Shown here piece by piece: positions 1-4,719 of a DNA stretch of 5,925 nucleotides (the stretch's first letter is position 1; the number at the start of each line of letters is the position of its first letter). The position numbers were made by a program, and so were the translations under genes. This stretch comes from Planctomycetota bacterium. GTDB taxonomy: Bacteria > Planctomycetota > Planctomycetia > Pirellulales > Lacipirellulaceae. The stretch is taken from assembly GCA_024278035.1 (NCBI GenBank), contig JAJRUA010000208.1:1-5925 (forward strand), given 5' to 3'. The notes below the pieces were generated by a model, which saw only the letters and a list, made by a program, of their open reading frames with translations, did not search any database and was not told where the DNA came from.

Positions 1-1
1 A

Positions 2-181
2 TCTTGGGAGGGGGATCGCCTTGATTTCTCGTTCAAGACGTTCGGTATCAAAATCGCCGGCGCACTGACGGTTGAAGAAGAAAAGGTGGTGGTTGAAGGG
101 GATTTGCCTTTCAGTGCGGCCATGTTCAAGGGAAAAATCACCTCTGGCATCGAAGAGCAGCTAGCCAAACTACTGACCTAA
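2..181 (+). CDS. Polyhydroxyalkanoic acid system family protein (3' end)
   Basis: This is the C-terminal 59 residues of a protein whose start lies left of the window. The frame is open from base 2 to the TAA at 179-181. The visible pattern is a Trp-Glu-Gly-Asp turn, then a Phe-Ser-Phe-Lys strand, a Gly-Ile-Lys-Ile-Ala-Gly strand, a charged Val-rich strand, a Leu-Pro-Phe motif, and a C-terminal amphipathic helix that begins after Phe-Lys-Gly-Lys-Ile. This order matches the small PHA_gran_rgn family (about 90 residues), proteins named for an association with polyhydroxyalkanoate granule systems. Their molecular role is not established. No phasin, PHA synthase or depolymerase is visible nearby, so a PHA role here rests on family naming alone. 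No terminator is visible directly after the stop codon. The next gene is in the same orientation, 178 bp downstream. Confidence 0.8.
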   Translation, partial: SWEGDRLDFSFKTFGIKIAGALTVEEEKVVVEGDLPFSAAMFKGKITSGIEEQLAKLLT

Positions 182-359
182 GCCCCTGCACTGCTTCGGA
201 TAACCACAAACGCTTAAAAAGTCTTGTTGTAAGTATTTGACCGCTCCGGAATGTGGCCTACGTTTCGGGGTAAAGCCATTGCGCCGCGAGGTGCGAATGC
301 CTTCGAAAACGACTTCACGACATAGCTACACGCGTTTATCTAGGAGCATGAGACGAACC
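182..359. other. Intergenic region upstream of the CheY-like gene
   Basis: This 178-bp gap lies between two + strand genes. The frame of the receiver gene stays open back to 237, but the residues it would add (basic, with no receiver similarity) look non-coding. The region presumably holds the receiver gene's promoter. A TTGACC hexamer at 237-242 is the best -35-like element, but no convincing -10 sits at the right distance. I see no hairpin terminator for the upstream gene. Confidence 0.4.
341..346 (+). promoter_or_regulatory. Possible Shine-Dalgarno sequence of the CheY-like gene
   Basis: A TAGGAG hexamer ends one base before an ATG at 348 and 13 bases before the ATG at 360. It is too close for the first start and somewhat far for the second. 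The downstream ATG is preferred because the receiver fold begins two residues later. Weak or oddly spaced ribosome sites are common in this type of genome, so its function is uncertain. Confidence 0.35.
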
Positions 360-722
360 ATGAGCACCAGGGTTCTAGTGGCGGATGACTCAAGTACGAT
401 GCGGAAGATCATCCTCCGCTCCCTTAGCGCAGTCGGTGTGCCGACAGCGGTCGAGGCAGCGGATGGTGAGGAAGCCATCAATCTTTTTGAGCCGGGCAAA
501 TTCGATCTGGTCCTAACGGACTGGAACATGCCCCGTAAAAATGGCCTTGAAGTGATCCAAGAGGTCCGCAAAGTGGACCAGGATGTGACGATCATCATGG
601 TCACGACCGAAGCGGAGAAGTCGCGTGTCCTCGAAGCGATTCAAGCGGGCGTCTCTGACTACTTAGTCAAGCCATTCACAGCCGACATGCTTCGCGAGAA
701 ACTAGAGAAGCATGGCTGCTAA
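360..722 (+). CDS. CheY-like single-domain response regulator
   Basis: This 120-residue protein is one complete receiver domain with no output domain. It would take a phosphoryl group from a histidine kinase and act by binding a partner in the cytoplasm. All key residues are present: the acidic pair Asp9/Asp10, phospho-acceptor Asp54 inside an Asp-Trp-Asn-Met-Pro motif, switch Thr82, aromatic switch Tyr101, and Lys104 followed by Pro-Phe. The Trp after the acceptor Asp and the Tyr at the switch position are as in chemotaxis CheY, so this is closer to true CheY than to the receivers of transcription factors. The start at 360 is chosen because the first beta strand (Arg-Val-Leu-Val-Ala-Asp-Asp) begins at once. 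ATG 348 would add four residues, and the upstream open frame to 237 is unconvincing. No kinase or chemotaxis gene is adjacent, so the partner is unknown. An intrinsic terminator follows 35 bp after the stop codon. Confidence 0.9.
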   Translation: MSTRVLVADDSSTMRKIILRSLSAVGVPTAVEAADGEEAINLFEPGKFDLVLTDWNMPRKNGLEVIQEVRKVDQDVTIIMVTTEAEKSRVLEAIQAGVSDYLVKPFTADMLREKLEKHGC

Positions 723-757
723 GCCCCGTTAAAGCTCATCTAAAAAAATCATTTACC

Positions 758-794
758 AAGCCGTCGCAGGTGAGAACCCGCGGCGGCTTTTTTT
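758..794 (+). terminator. Intrinsic terminator of the CheY-like gene
   Basis: GCCGTCGC at 760-767 pairs with GCGGCGGC at 780-787 over eight positions, with one G-T wobble, around a 12-base loop. Seven T residues follow at 788-794. Two A residues at 758-759 can extend the stem into the T run. It stands 35 bp after the receiver gene stop codon. On the opposite strand a run of T lies about 10 bases beyond the hairpin, so some activity for the facing gene is possible but would be weaker. Confidence 0.88.
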
Positions 795-801
795 GTGAGC
801 C

Positions 802-828
802 GTCGGCGTTAACAGCCCGTACGCCGGC
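802..828 (-). repeat. Hairpin abutting the stop codon of the STN-domain gene
   Basis: GTCGGCGT at 802-809 pairs with ACGCCGGC at 821-828 (eight positions, one wobble) around an 11-base loop. It begins directly after the - strand stop codon at 829-831. There is no T run behind it in the - direction, so it is not a standard intrinsic terminator. It could protect the 3' end of the mRNA. Confidence 0.45.
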
Positions 829-1563
829 CTACTTTTCTATCGGCACAACTCGCCAGTTGCTCCCCTGCCCTAACTTCCATGTCCGATCGAATCCGATCAA
901 TAGCAACGTCAGTTGATCCTCCCCTCGCATCGCGGGGAGCGAACCGACAGGCCATAGGTCGTGTGGGATTGCCTCGGGGTTCTCAAGCGTTAGGGAACGG
1001 CTCTTTGCCGCGTCTGCTATCAATTGCCGTGGTTCGGTCCGTCGTGGCCAGTCGAGAGATTTCCTTTTCTGAAATCGTCGGCGTACGGCCGGTTGGGCAT
1101 TGGTGAGCAACAGCCGATGGCTTTCGAGGAGTCGTGGCAGATGGTCAGCGGCACTTGCCGGACCGACGTAGACGACAGGGCCCACCCTGGCCACACCGAG
1201 CGAATGCTGCTGGGCCGCTTGCCGGAAAACTTCTTCAAGCGGCGTCTTTTCAAGTGATAACGTGACGGTCCACTCGGAATCGACGCGGCGATCGATGAAC
1301 AGTGGTAGGTCGAACACCGTACCTAGCTGAACGAGCGCCTTGCGCAGAGGGGCACCGGTCCACTGTACGTTGGCGCGGCGTTTTAATTGTCGAGTTAATT
1401 GTCGAGAAATTTTCGTTCCGGAAGGACCGTTGGGCACGCCCCCGGCAGGCGTTGCTAGCGAACCGTAAGCCATAGAGAAGACACAAAATAGGGCTAAACG
1501 GGTGGCATGAGATCGGCTCCAAAGTGAGGTTTCGGCATTCCGCAGTGTCAAGTGAAAACTCAT
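829..1563 (-). CDS. Exported protein with two STN-like domains, unknown function
   Basis: With the ATG at 1563 this is a 244-residue protein. Residues 1-22 are polar to basic. Residues 23-37 form a hydrophobic signal core ending in Ser-Leu-Ala, a good signal peptidase I site, so the protein is probably exported. Two repeats of similar layout follow, at about residues 65-134 and 170-241. Each has a Trp, a helix, a short strand pair, a second Leu-rich helix, and a closing strand of the kind Gly-x-Val-Val-Tyr-Val or Trp-Arg-Val-Val-Pro. This layout resembles the short STN domain found at the N-termini of secretins and TonB-dependent receptors. No secretin or barrel follows, so it is not a channel itself. 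It may be an envelope adaptor or binding protein; that is inference. The frame is open back to 1755, but starts upstream of 1605 would bury the signal sequence. ATG 1605 (258 residues) is the alternative. No good Shine-Dalgarno sequence precedes either. It is divergent from the HEAT/TPR gene. Confidence 0.68.
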   Translation of the reverse strand: MSFHLTLRNAETSLWSRSHATRLALFCVFSMAYGSLATPAGGVPNGPSGTKISRQLTRQLKRRANVQWTGAPLRKALVQLGTVFDLPLFIDRRVDSEWTVTLSLEKTPLEEVFRQAAQQHSLGVARVGPVVYVGPASAADHLPRLLESHRLLLTNAQPAVRRRFQKRKSLDWPRRTEPRQLIADAAKSRSLTLENPEAIPHDLWPVGSLPAMRGEDQLTLLLIGFDRTWKLGQGSNWRVVPIEK

Positions 1564-1605
1564 CCGATTTGTCGCTTTCGTAAGTAATTTATGGGGCGTC
1601 TGCAT

Positions 1606-1853
1606 TTTTGTTGTGCTATCCGCTCCGCTGATTACACTCGGTAATACCGACACGCGCCATGCCGGTTTTGCCATCGTATGGAAAGTGTTTATGAAGGTGT
1701 TTGTGAAAACGGTTGGCCCGCTGCCGGCAGAGTTTCGTTGTAGCAAATTGCGCACGATCTTGGCAGTAAGGAAAGTGGCCTCCCCCCCCCTACGGAAGGA
1801 GGCGGCGGATCACCGGAAGGTTCCGTCGCCCGATACAAGAGAGACCGTTCACT
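1606..1853. other. Divergent intergenic region with a tandem 12-mer and a C-tract
   Basis: This roughly 250-bp stretch separates the - strand STN gene from the + strand HEAT/TPR gene and must hold both promoters. Open frames cross it on both strands but look non-coding: the peptides are low in recognisable structure and lie upstream of the plausible starts. It contains an imperfect tandem 12-mer at 1685-1708 (10 of 12 bases match) and a C-rich hairpin at 1778-1803. I could not place convincing promoter hexamers. Confidence 0.45.
1778..1803. repeat. C9 homopolymer within a short GC-rich inverted repeat
   Basis: GCCTCC at 1778-1783 is the exact reverse complement of GGAGGC at 1798-1803. The interval includes a run of nine C at 1782-1790. 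It lies about 50-75 bp upstream of the GTG start of the HEAT/TPR gene, probably in its promoter or 5' untranslated region. Runs of this length can vary by slippage or attract sequencing errors. Confidence 0.45.
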
Positions 1854-2516
1854 GTGGAAGATCGAATTTTACGTACGCCGCTGATCATCGCTATGTACGA
1901 ACAGTACATGAATGAGCAGGATACGGCGACGTTTATAAAAAACGTTGCCCAACACTACACCTGTGCCAGCTTAGAGCGGCTTGCCCAAACGGGCGACCGT
2001 GTGGCACGCCGGGCGGCGGTGCTAGCGATCGGCCTTTTGGGCGATTTCTCGTCGAACGCCGTCGTGGGCCGGTCCCTCACCGATCGAGACCGAGGCGTGC
2101 GAACGATTGCTGAGAACAGCATTCGTGACCTCTGGCGGCGGGTGGGAAGCCGAGAGCAGCGTTTGGCGCTGGCGAACATCGTACGCCTCAATCAGGCCAA
2201 ACGGTACGAAGAGGCAATTCGCCTTGCGACGCAGTTGATTCACGAGTCACCTTGGATTGCCGAAGCATGGTGCCAGCGCGGCACGGCCCACTATCACTTG
2301 GCCCAGCATGAGGCGGCCATCCGTAATTGCCATCAGGCGCTCGAAATCAATCCCTACCACTTCACTGCCGCCGCCGGCATGGGGCAGTGCTATCTCATGC
2401 AAGAGAACCCGGTCGCTGCGCTCGAATCTTTCCGACGAGCCTTGCGACTGAACCCCGGCATGGAAGAGGTGCGAGCCCAAGTGATCCAGCTACAGCGTGC
2501 GATTCGAGACGAGTGA
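1854..2516 (+). CDS. HEAT-repeat and TPR-repeat protein, probable scaffold
   Basis: This 220-residue protein has no signal peptide or membrane segment, so it is likely cytoplasmic. The first 37 residues are helical. Residues about 38-98 look like one to two HEAT repeats, with the pattern Arg-Arg-Ala-Ala-Val-Leu-Ala-Ile-Gly-Leu-Leu-Gly-Asp followed by a second helix pair with Asp-Arg-Gly-Val-Arg. Residues about 102-203 form three TPR units. The second and third are textbook, with Ala-Trp-x-x-Arg-Gly and Gly-x-Cys-Tyr helix A motifs and the closing motifs Ala-Leu-Glu-Ile-Asn-Pro and Ala-Leu-Arg-Leu-Asn-Pro. Both repeat types build protein-binding surfaces, so a scaffold or adaptor role is likely; the partner is unknown. 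The GTG at 1854 is the chosen start: an in-frame TAA at 1767-1769 closes the frame upstream, and no ATG lies between them. ATG 1893 would drop 13 residues that look like part of the first helix. The last stretch, after 203, is a short capping helix. Confidence 0.82.
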   Translation: MEDRILRTPLIIAMYEQYMNEQDTATFIKNVAQHYTCASLERLAQTGDRVARRAAVLAIGLLGDFSSNAVVGRSLTDRDRGVRTIAENSIRDLWRRVGSREQRLALANIVRLNQAKRYEEAIRLATQLIHESPWIAEAWCQRGTAHYHLAQHEAAIRNCHQALEINPYHFTAAAGMGQCYLMQENPVAALESFRRALRLNPGMEEVRAQVIQLQRAIRDE

Positions 2517-2563
2517 GCCACCTCCGGCAGCAATCTTCGGTGCCACTTCGTGAACGCTTGCTT

Positions 2564-2586
2564 CGCTCATTAGCGGTTTCTTTTTG
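2564..2586 (+). terminator. Weak candidate terminator after the HEAT/TPR gene
   Basis: CGCT at 2564-2567 pairs with AGCG at 2572-2575 across a four-base loop. A T-rich run (GTTTCTTTTTG) follows. The stem is only four pairs, so this is a weak candidate. It is the only T-rich stem visible in the 104-bp gap between the HEAT/TPR gene and the converging rsmG gene. Confidence 0.3.
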
Positions 2587-2591
2587 TTGGG

Positions 2592-2605
2592 AACTGTGAA
2601 CAGTT
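2592..2605. repeat. Short palindrome near the 3' end of rsmG
   Basis: AACTGT at 2592-2597 and ACAGTT at 2600-2605 are perfect reverse complements separated by two bases. The palindrome lies 15 bp beyond the rsmG stop codon on the - strand. No T run follows on either side, so a terminator is unlikely. It could be a protein-binding site or chance. Confidence 0.35.
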
Positions 2606-2620
2606 ACGGATTCCCCGACA

Positions 2621-3457
2621 TCAATATCGCTTACGCTTTTGGTGAGGAGGCTTGCTTTCCACTCGTTTGCTGACGCTGAGGATCGTGCTTACCGCATCGG
2701 TGCGGGGTGTCGTGTACTCGGCGGCACGGCGCAAATCAAAACCTTTGGTGAGACCCCGATGACGGGCTTCGCCCCGTTCGCCAACCCAGGCAGGGCCTTT
2801 GATTAGCAATAGTCGCTTGAACTGGTCGCGGTGCGGCTTGAGCCAGAAGAGAAACTTCCATAGCGGAGCAACCGCACGGGCGATCAGCGTATCGAACTTC
2901 GCAGTCTCTAACACTTGTTCCACCCGGGCTGCGTAAACCTTCACCGGCAGGTTGAGTTCTTCGACGATTGCCGCCAGCACGTTCGCCTTCTTGAGAACCG
3001 ATTCGCAGACGCTTACTTTGAGATCGGGCCGAAGAATCGACAACGGCAAGCCAGGAACGCCCCCGCCCGAGCCAACATCCAACACTCGTTCGCCCTTCTC
3101 CAGCAGCTTTGATAATTCGAGCGTGTCGAAGAGATCGCGCTCGACGAATTTCTCGAAAGTCGTATGGCGAGTAAGGTTGAGCTTTTCATTCCATGCCCAA
3201 AGCTGCTGGCGATAGGCGTCGAGCTGTTCGACTTGCTCTTCTGGCAGTTCCATGCCGACGGCTGCGAGCGCTTCGCTAAGCGACTCCGCTTCAGGGGCTT
3301 CAGGGACGGGGGCAACAGGGACGGGGGCAACAGGATGTGAGGCGACAGGAAGAGGAAGTGGCGTTTCGTCGAGCGTGACCTCTTCTTCGGGAGCATCGGA
3401 AGACGAATCGTGGGAAGGAGTTTCGGACAAAGGAACGTCTTGGCTAGAAAGGGGCAT
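2621..3457 (-). CDS. rsmG: 16S rRNA (guanine-527-N7)-methyltransferase RsmG (GidB)
   Basis: RsmG transfers a methyl group from S-adenosylmethionine to N7 of G527 in the 530 loop of 16S rRNA. The 278-residue product has the family core at about residues 57-265. A helical start (Ser-Glu-Ala-Leu through Leu-Asp-Ala-Tyr) leads to Trp-Asn-x-Lys-x-Asn-Leu-Thr at 89-96. The SAM-binding loop Leu-Asp-Val-Gly-Ser-Gly-Gly-Gly-Val-Pro-Gly-Leu-Pro is at 126-138, an Ala-Arg-Ala motif at 193-195, and Ile-Lys-Gly at 219-221. Usual family members are about 205-240 residues. This one has roughly 56 extra N-terminal residues: first acidic and Ser-rich, then a Pro-Val-Ala repeat at about 42-56. No other ATG, GTG or TTG start exists between this ATG and the core, so the extension seems real. 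The C-terminus is basic. It converges with the HEAT/TPR gene and diverges from truB. In most bacteria rsmG lies near gidA/mnmG and parA/parB; none of these is visible here. Confidence 0.93.
   Translation of the reverse strand: MPLSSQDVPLSETPSHDSSSDAPEEEVTLDETPLPLPVASHPVAPVPVAPVPEAPEAESLSEALAAVGMELPEEQVEQLDAYRQQLWAWNEKLNLTRHTTFEKFVERDLFDTLELSKLLEKGERVLDVGSGGGVPGLPLSILRPDLKVSVCESVLKKANVLAAIVEELNLPVKVYAARVEQVLETAKFDTLIARAVAPLWKFLFWLKPHRDQFKRLLLIKGPAWVGERGEARHRGLTKGFDLRRAAEYTTPRTDAVSTILSVSKRVESKPPHQKRKRY
3302..3331. repeat. 15-bp tandem duplication inside rsmG
   Basis: The 15-base unit AGGGACGGGGGCAAC occurs twice in exact tandem (3302-3316 and 3317-3331), with the first bases of a third copy after it. 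Being a multiple of three, it keeps frame and encodes the repeated Pro-Val-Ala-Pro-Val segment of the RsmG N-terminal extension. It probably arose by slippage, and its copy number could vary between strains. Confidence 0.85.
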
Positions 3458-3528
3458 GGGGGTGGGACAGGGACCATAGTATCCTGAACCGCGACAGAAT
3501 CGTAGATGGTGGGACGGAGAAAGCTTGA

Positions 3529-3600
3529 CAGGATCAACCAGATTGACGTGATGAGGAAAGTGCGTCTCTGAAACTATCCCCGTCGATCCTGTTAATCCTG
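3529..3600. repeat. Long imperfect inverted repeat of CAGGAT-type words
   Basis: The left arm at 3529-3547 and the reverse complement of the right arm at 3582-3600 agree at 15 of 19 positions, around a 34-base spacer. Each arm is itself made of two related words of the kind CAGGAT plus a short AAC or TGAC linker. This gives a nested, degenerate tandem structure typical of dispersed intergenic repeats. It is too imperfect, and lacks a T run, for a standard terminator. Confidence 0.6.
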
Positions 3601-3622
3601 CCTAATTTTATACCTTTCCTTT

Positions 3623-3660
3623 CCGTGCCCCTCCTTCGGCAGATATTCGACAGGGCACGG
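3623..3660. repeat. Perfect 8-bp inverted repeat upstream of truB
   Basis: CCGTGCCC at 3623-3630 is the exact reverse complement of GGGCACGG at 3653-3660, with a 22-base spacer. Six T residues start 11 bases after the right arm (3671-3676), too far for a classical terminator. The site lies 54-91 bp before the truB start. It could be an operator, a leader hairpin, or part of a dispersed repeat. Confidence 0.5.
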
Positions 3661-3713
3661 CTATAGAGCCTTTTTTACTGCCCACTATCGACTGCCTACC
3701 ACCCACTTCTTTC

Positions 3714-4604
3714 ATGCTCGGACTTCTGAATATCAACAAACCGGCTGGACTTACGTCGCGTGATGCGGTGAATCGGGTGCAGTGGCTGCTGCGACAAATC
3801 GAAGGCCCGTCTCCTGGAACAAGGGCAAAGGTCGGCCATGCGGGGACGCTCGACCCGCTGGCTACGGGCGTGCTCGTTCTCTGCCTCGGATCGGCAACCA
3901 AACTGATTGAGCACGTGCAACGGATGCCCAAACGGTACCAAGCAACCTTTCTGCTCGGTCAGCGTAGCGAAAGTGACGATACCGAGATGGAGGTCGAGCT
4001 ACTGCAGGAGGCTCCCGAGCCATCGCGCGAACAAATCGATGCCCTGCTGCCTCAATTCATGGGTGAGATTCAGCAAGTGCCGCCCATCTATTCGGCAATC
4101 AAAGTTGGCGGCCAAAGGTCGTACAAGTTGGCACGCGATGGAGAAACACCGAAGCTGGCCGCCCGGCCCGTGATGATCTACGAATTGCAAGTCACGCGTT
4201 ACGAATATCCCGAACTGGAACTCGATATTCGCTGCGGCAGCGGCACCTACGTCCGTTCGTTGGGACGCGACTTGGCGGCGGCGCTCGGCACGGCGGCCGT
4301 GATGTCGGCCCTCGAACGAACCGAGATCGGCCCGTTCACGGTCGATACGGCAATCGATCCCTCGGGGCTGACGGAAGAGTTGCTTGTCGATTCGCTTTTG
4401 CCAGCGAGCTTGGCGGTTGCTGCCTTACCCCGGCTTGAAGTGAACTCGCAAGAGGTCGAAGAACTCCGCAACGGCCGATTTCTTTCACGATCGCAAGCTC
4501 CTCAAGGCGACGAACTTGCCGCGTTCAATCCAGCAGGTGAACTGATCGCCCTCGTCAAACCCCGCGGCGCGGACAAGCTACAACCGACACGAAACTTCCT
4601 TTGA
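3714..4604 (+). CDS. truB: tRNA pseudouridine-55 synthase TruB
   Basis: TruB isomerises U55 in the T-loop of tRNAs to pseudouridine and also helps tRNA folding. The 296-residue product has the usual family length. The N-terminus has Asn-Ile-Asn-Lys-Pro-x-Gly-x-Thr-Ser, the catalytic motif Gly-His-Ala-Gly-Thr-Leu-Asp-Pro-Leu-Ala-Thr-Gly carries Asp47, Lys-Arg-Tyr with the conserved Tyr75 follows, and Gln-Val-Pro-Pro-x-Tyr-Ser-Ala is at 121-128. The Cys-Gly-Ser-Gly-Thr-Tyr-Val-Arg-Ser-Leu motif at 174-183 carries Arg181. The C-terminal part from about 235 is a small PUA-like domain with Leu-Arg-Asn-Gly-Arg and Ala-Phe-Asn-Pro-x-Gly-Glu-Leu. All catalytic features are intact. ATG 3714 is favoured because the family motif starts five residues later; there is no Shine-Dalgarno sequence. 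In many bacteria truB sits in the nusA-infB-rbfA-truB-rpsO operon. Here it stands alone, divergent from rsmG and convergent with valS. Confidence 0.95.
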   Translation: MLGLLNINKPAGLTSRDAVNRVQWLLRQIEGPSPGTRAKVGHAGTLDPLATGVLVLCLGSATKLIEHVQRMPKRYQATFLLGQRSESDDTEMEVELLQEAPEPSREQIDALLPQFMGEIQQVPPIYSAIKVGGQRSYKLARDGETPKLAARPVMIYELQVTRYEYPELELDIRCGSGTYVRSLGRDLAAALGTAAVMSALERTEIGPFTVDTAIDPSGLTEELLVDSLLPASLAVAALPRLEVNSQEVEELRNGRFLSRSQAPQGDELAAFNPAGELIALVKPRGADKLQPTRNFL

Positions 4605-4719
4605 TTGACTGTACGTAAAAAAAGCAGAGCGACTGAGGCCCCCCTCCCCTGGCCCCTCCCCCTAAAAAGGGAGGGGGATTACGCGCAAGCGATTGTTCCG
4701 TCGTTCCGTTGTGGTTCAA
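4605..4719. other. Convergent truB-valS gap with GC-rich C-box repeats
   Basis: This 115-bp gap lies between two stop codons. It contains a run of A at 4617-4623, which is a run of T for the - strand, followed by two related C-rich words (4640-4649 and 4653-4662) and then a G-rich reverse-complement word. The hairpin they form is listed separately. I see no gene. Confidence 0.5.
4653..4676. terminator. GC-rich hairpin, possible bidirectional terminator or dispersed repeat
   Basis: CCCCTCCC at 4653-4660 pairs perfectly with GGGAGGGG at 4669-4676 around an eight-base loop rich in A. It lies between the converging ends of truB and valS, where a terminator for both is expected. Neither strand has a T run directly behind the stem. 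For valS a run of seven T occurs about 30 bases further on, at 4617-4623. C-rich palindromes of this look also occur as dispersed intergenic repeats in high-GC genomes, so the terminator call is tentative. Confidence 0.45.

Larger units (their letters stand above)
3458..3713. other. Divergent rsmG-truB intergenic region
   Basis: This 256-bp region must carry the promoters of both rsmG (- strand) and truB (+ strand). Two inverted repeats occupy much of it and are listed separately. A perfect TTGACA at 3525-3530 would suit a + strand -35 box but falls at the edge of one repeat and lacks a good -10 at 16-18 bp. The last 45 bp before truB contain the loosely repeated words ACTGCC and CCCAC. No Shine-Dalgarno sequence precedes truB. 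I see no small gene here. Confidence 0.5.

Noticed and set aside
237..265. TTGACC with a TACGTT as a promoter for the receiver gene
   Set aside because: The second hexamer matches the -10 consensus at only three positions, so it is not better than chance.
251..270. Possible sigma-54 promoter at TGGCC before the receiver gene
   Set aside because: The downstream GC element is missing at the required distance.
237..359. Upstream extension of the receiver gene frame back to 237
   Set aside because: The added residues are basic and low in structure and show no receiver features. The family domain begins right after the ATG at 360.
1685..1708. Imperfect tandem 12-mer in the divergent region as a regulator-binding array
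   Set aside because: There are only two copies with two mismatches; too little to claim a binding site.
1564..1755. N-terminal extension of the STN gene frame up to 1755
   Set aside because: It would place the signal peptide about 85 residues from the N-terminus, and the extra part has no recognisable structure. ATG 1563 or 1605 is far more likely.
1613..1915. Open frame on the + strand spanning the divergent region
   Set aside because: It overlaps the HEAT/TPR gene in another frame and the STN gene start on the other strand, with no recognisable protein features. It is judged chance.
3525..3553. TTGACA at 3525 as a truB promoter -35 box
   Set aside because: No acceptable -10 hexamer lies 16-18 bases downstream, and the hexamer overlaps the edge of a repeat arm.
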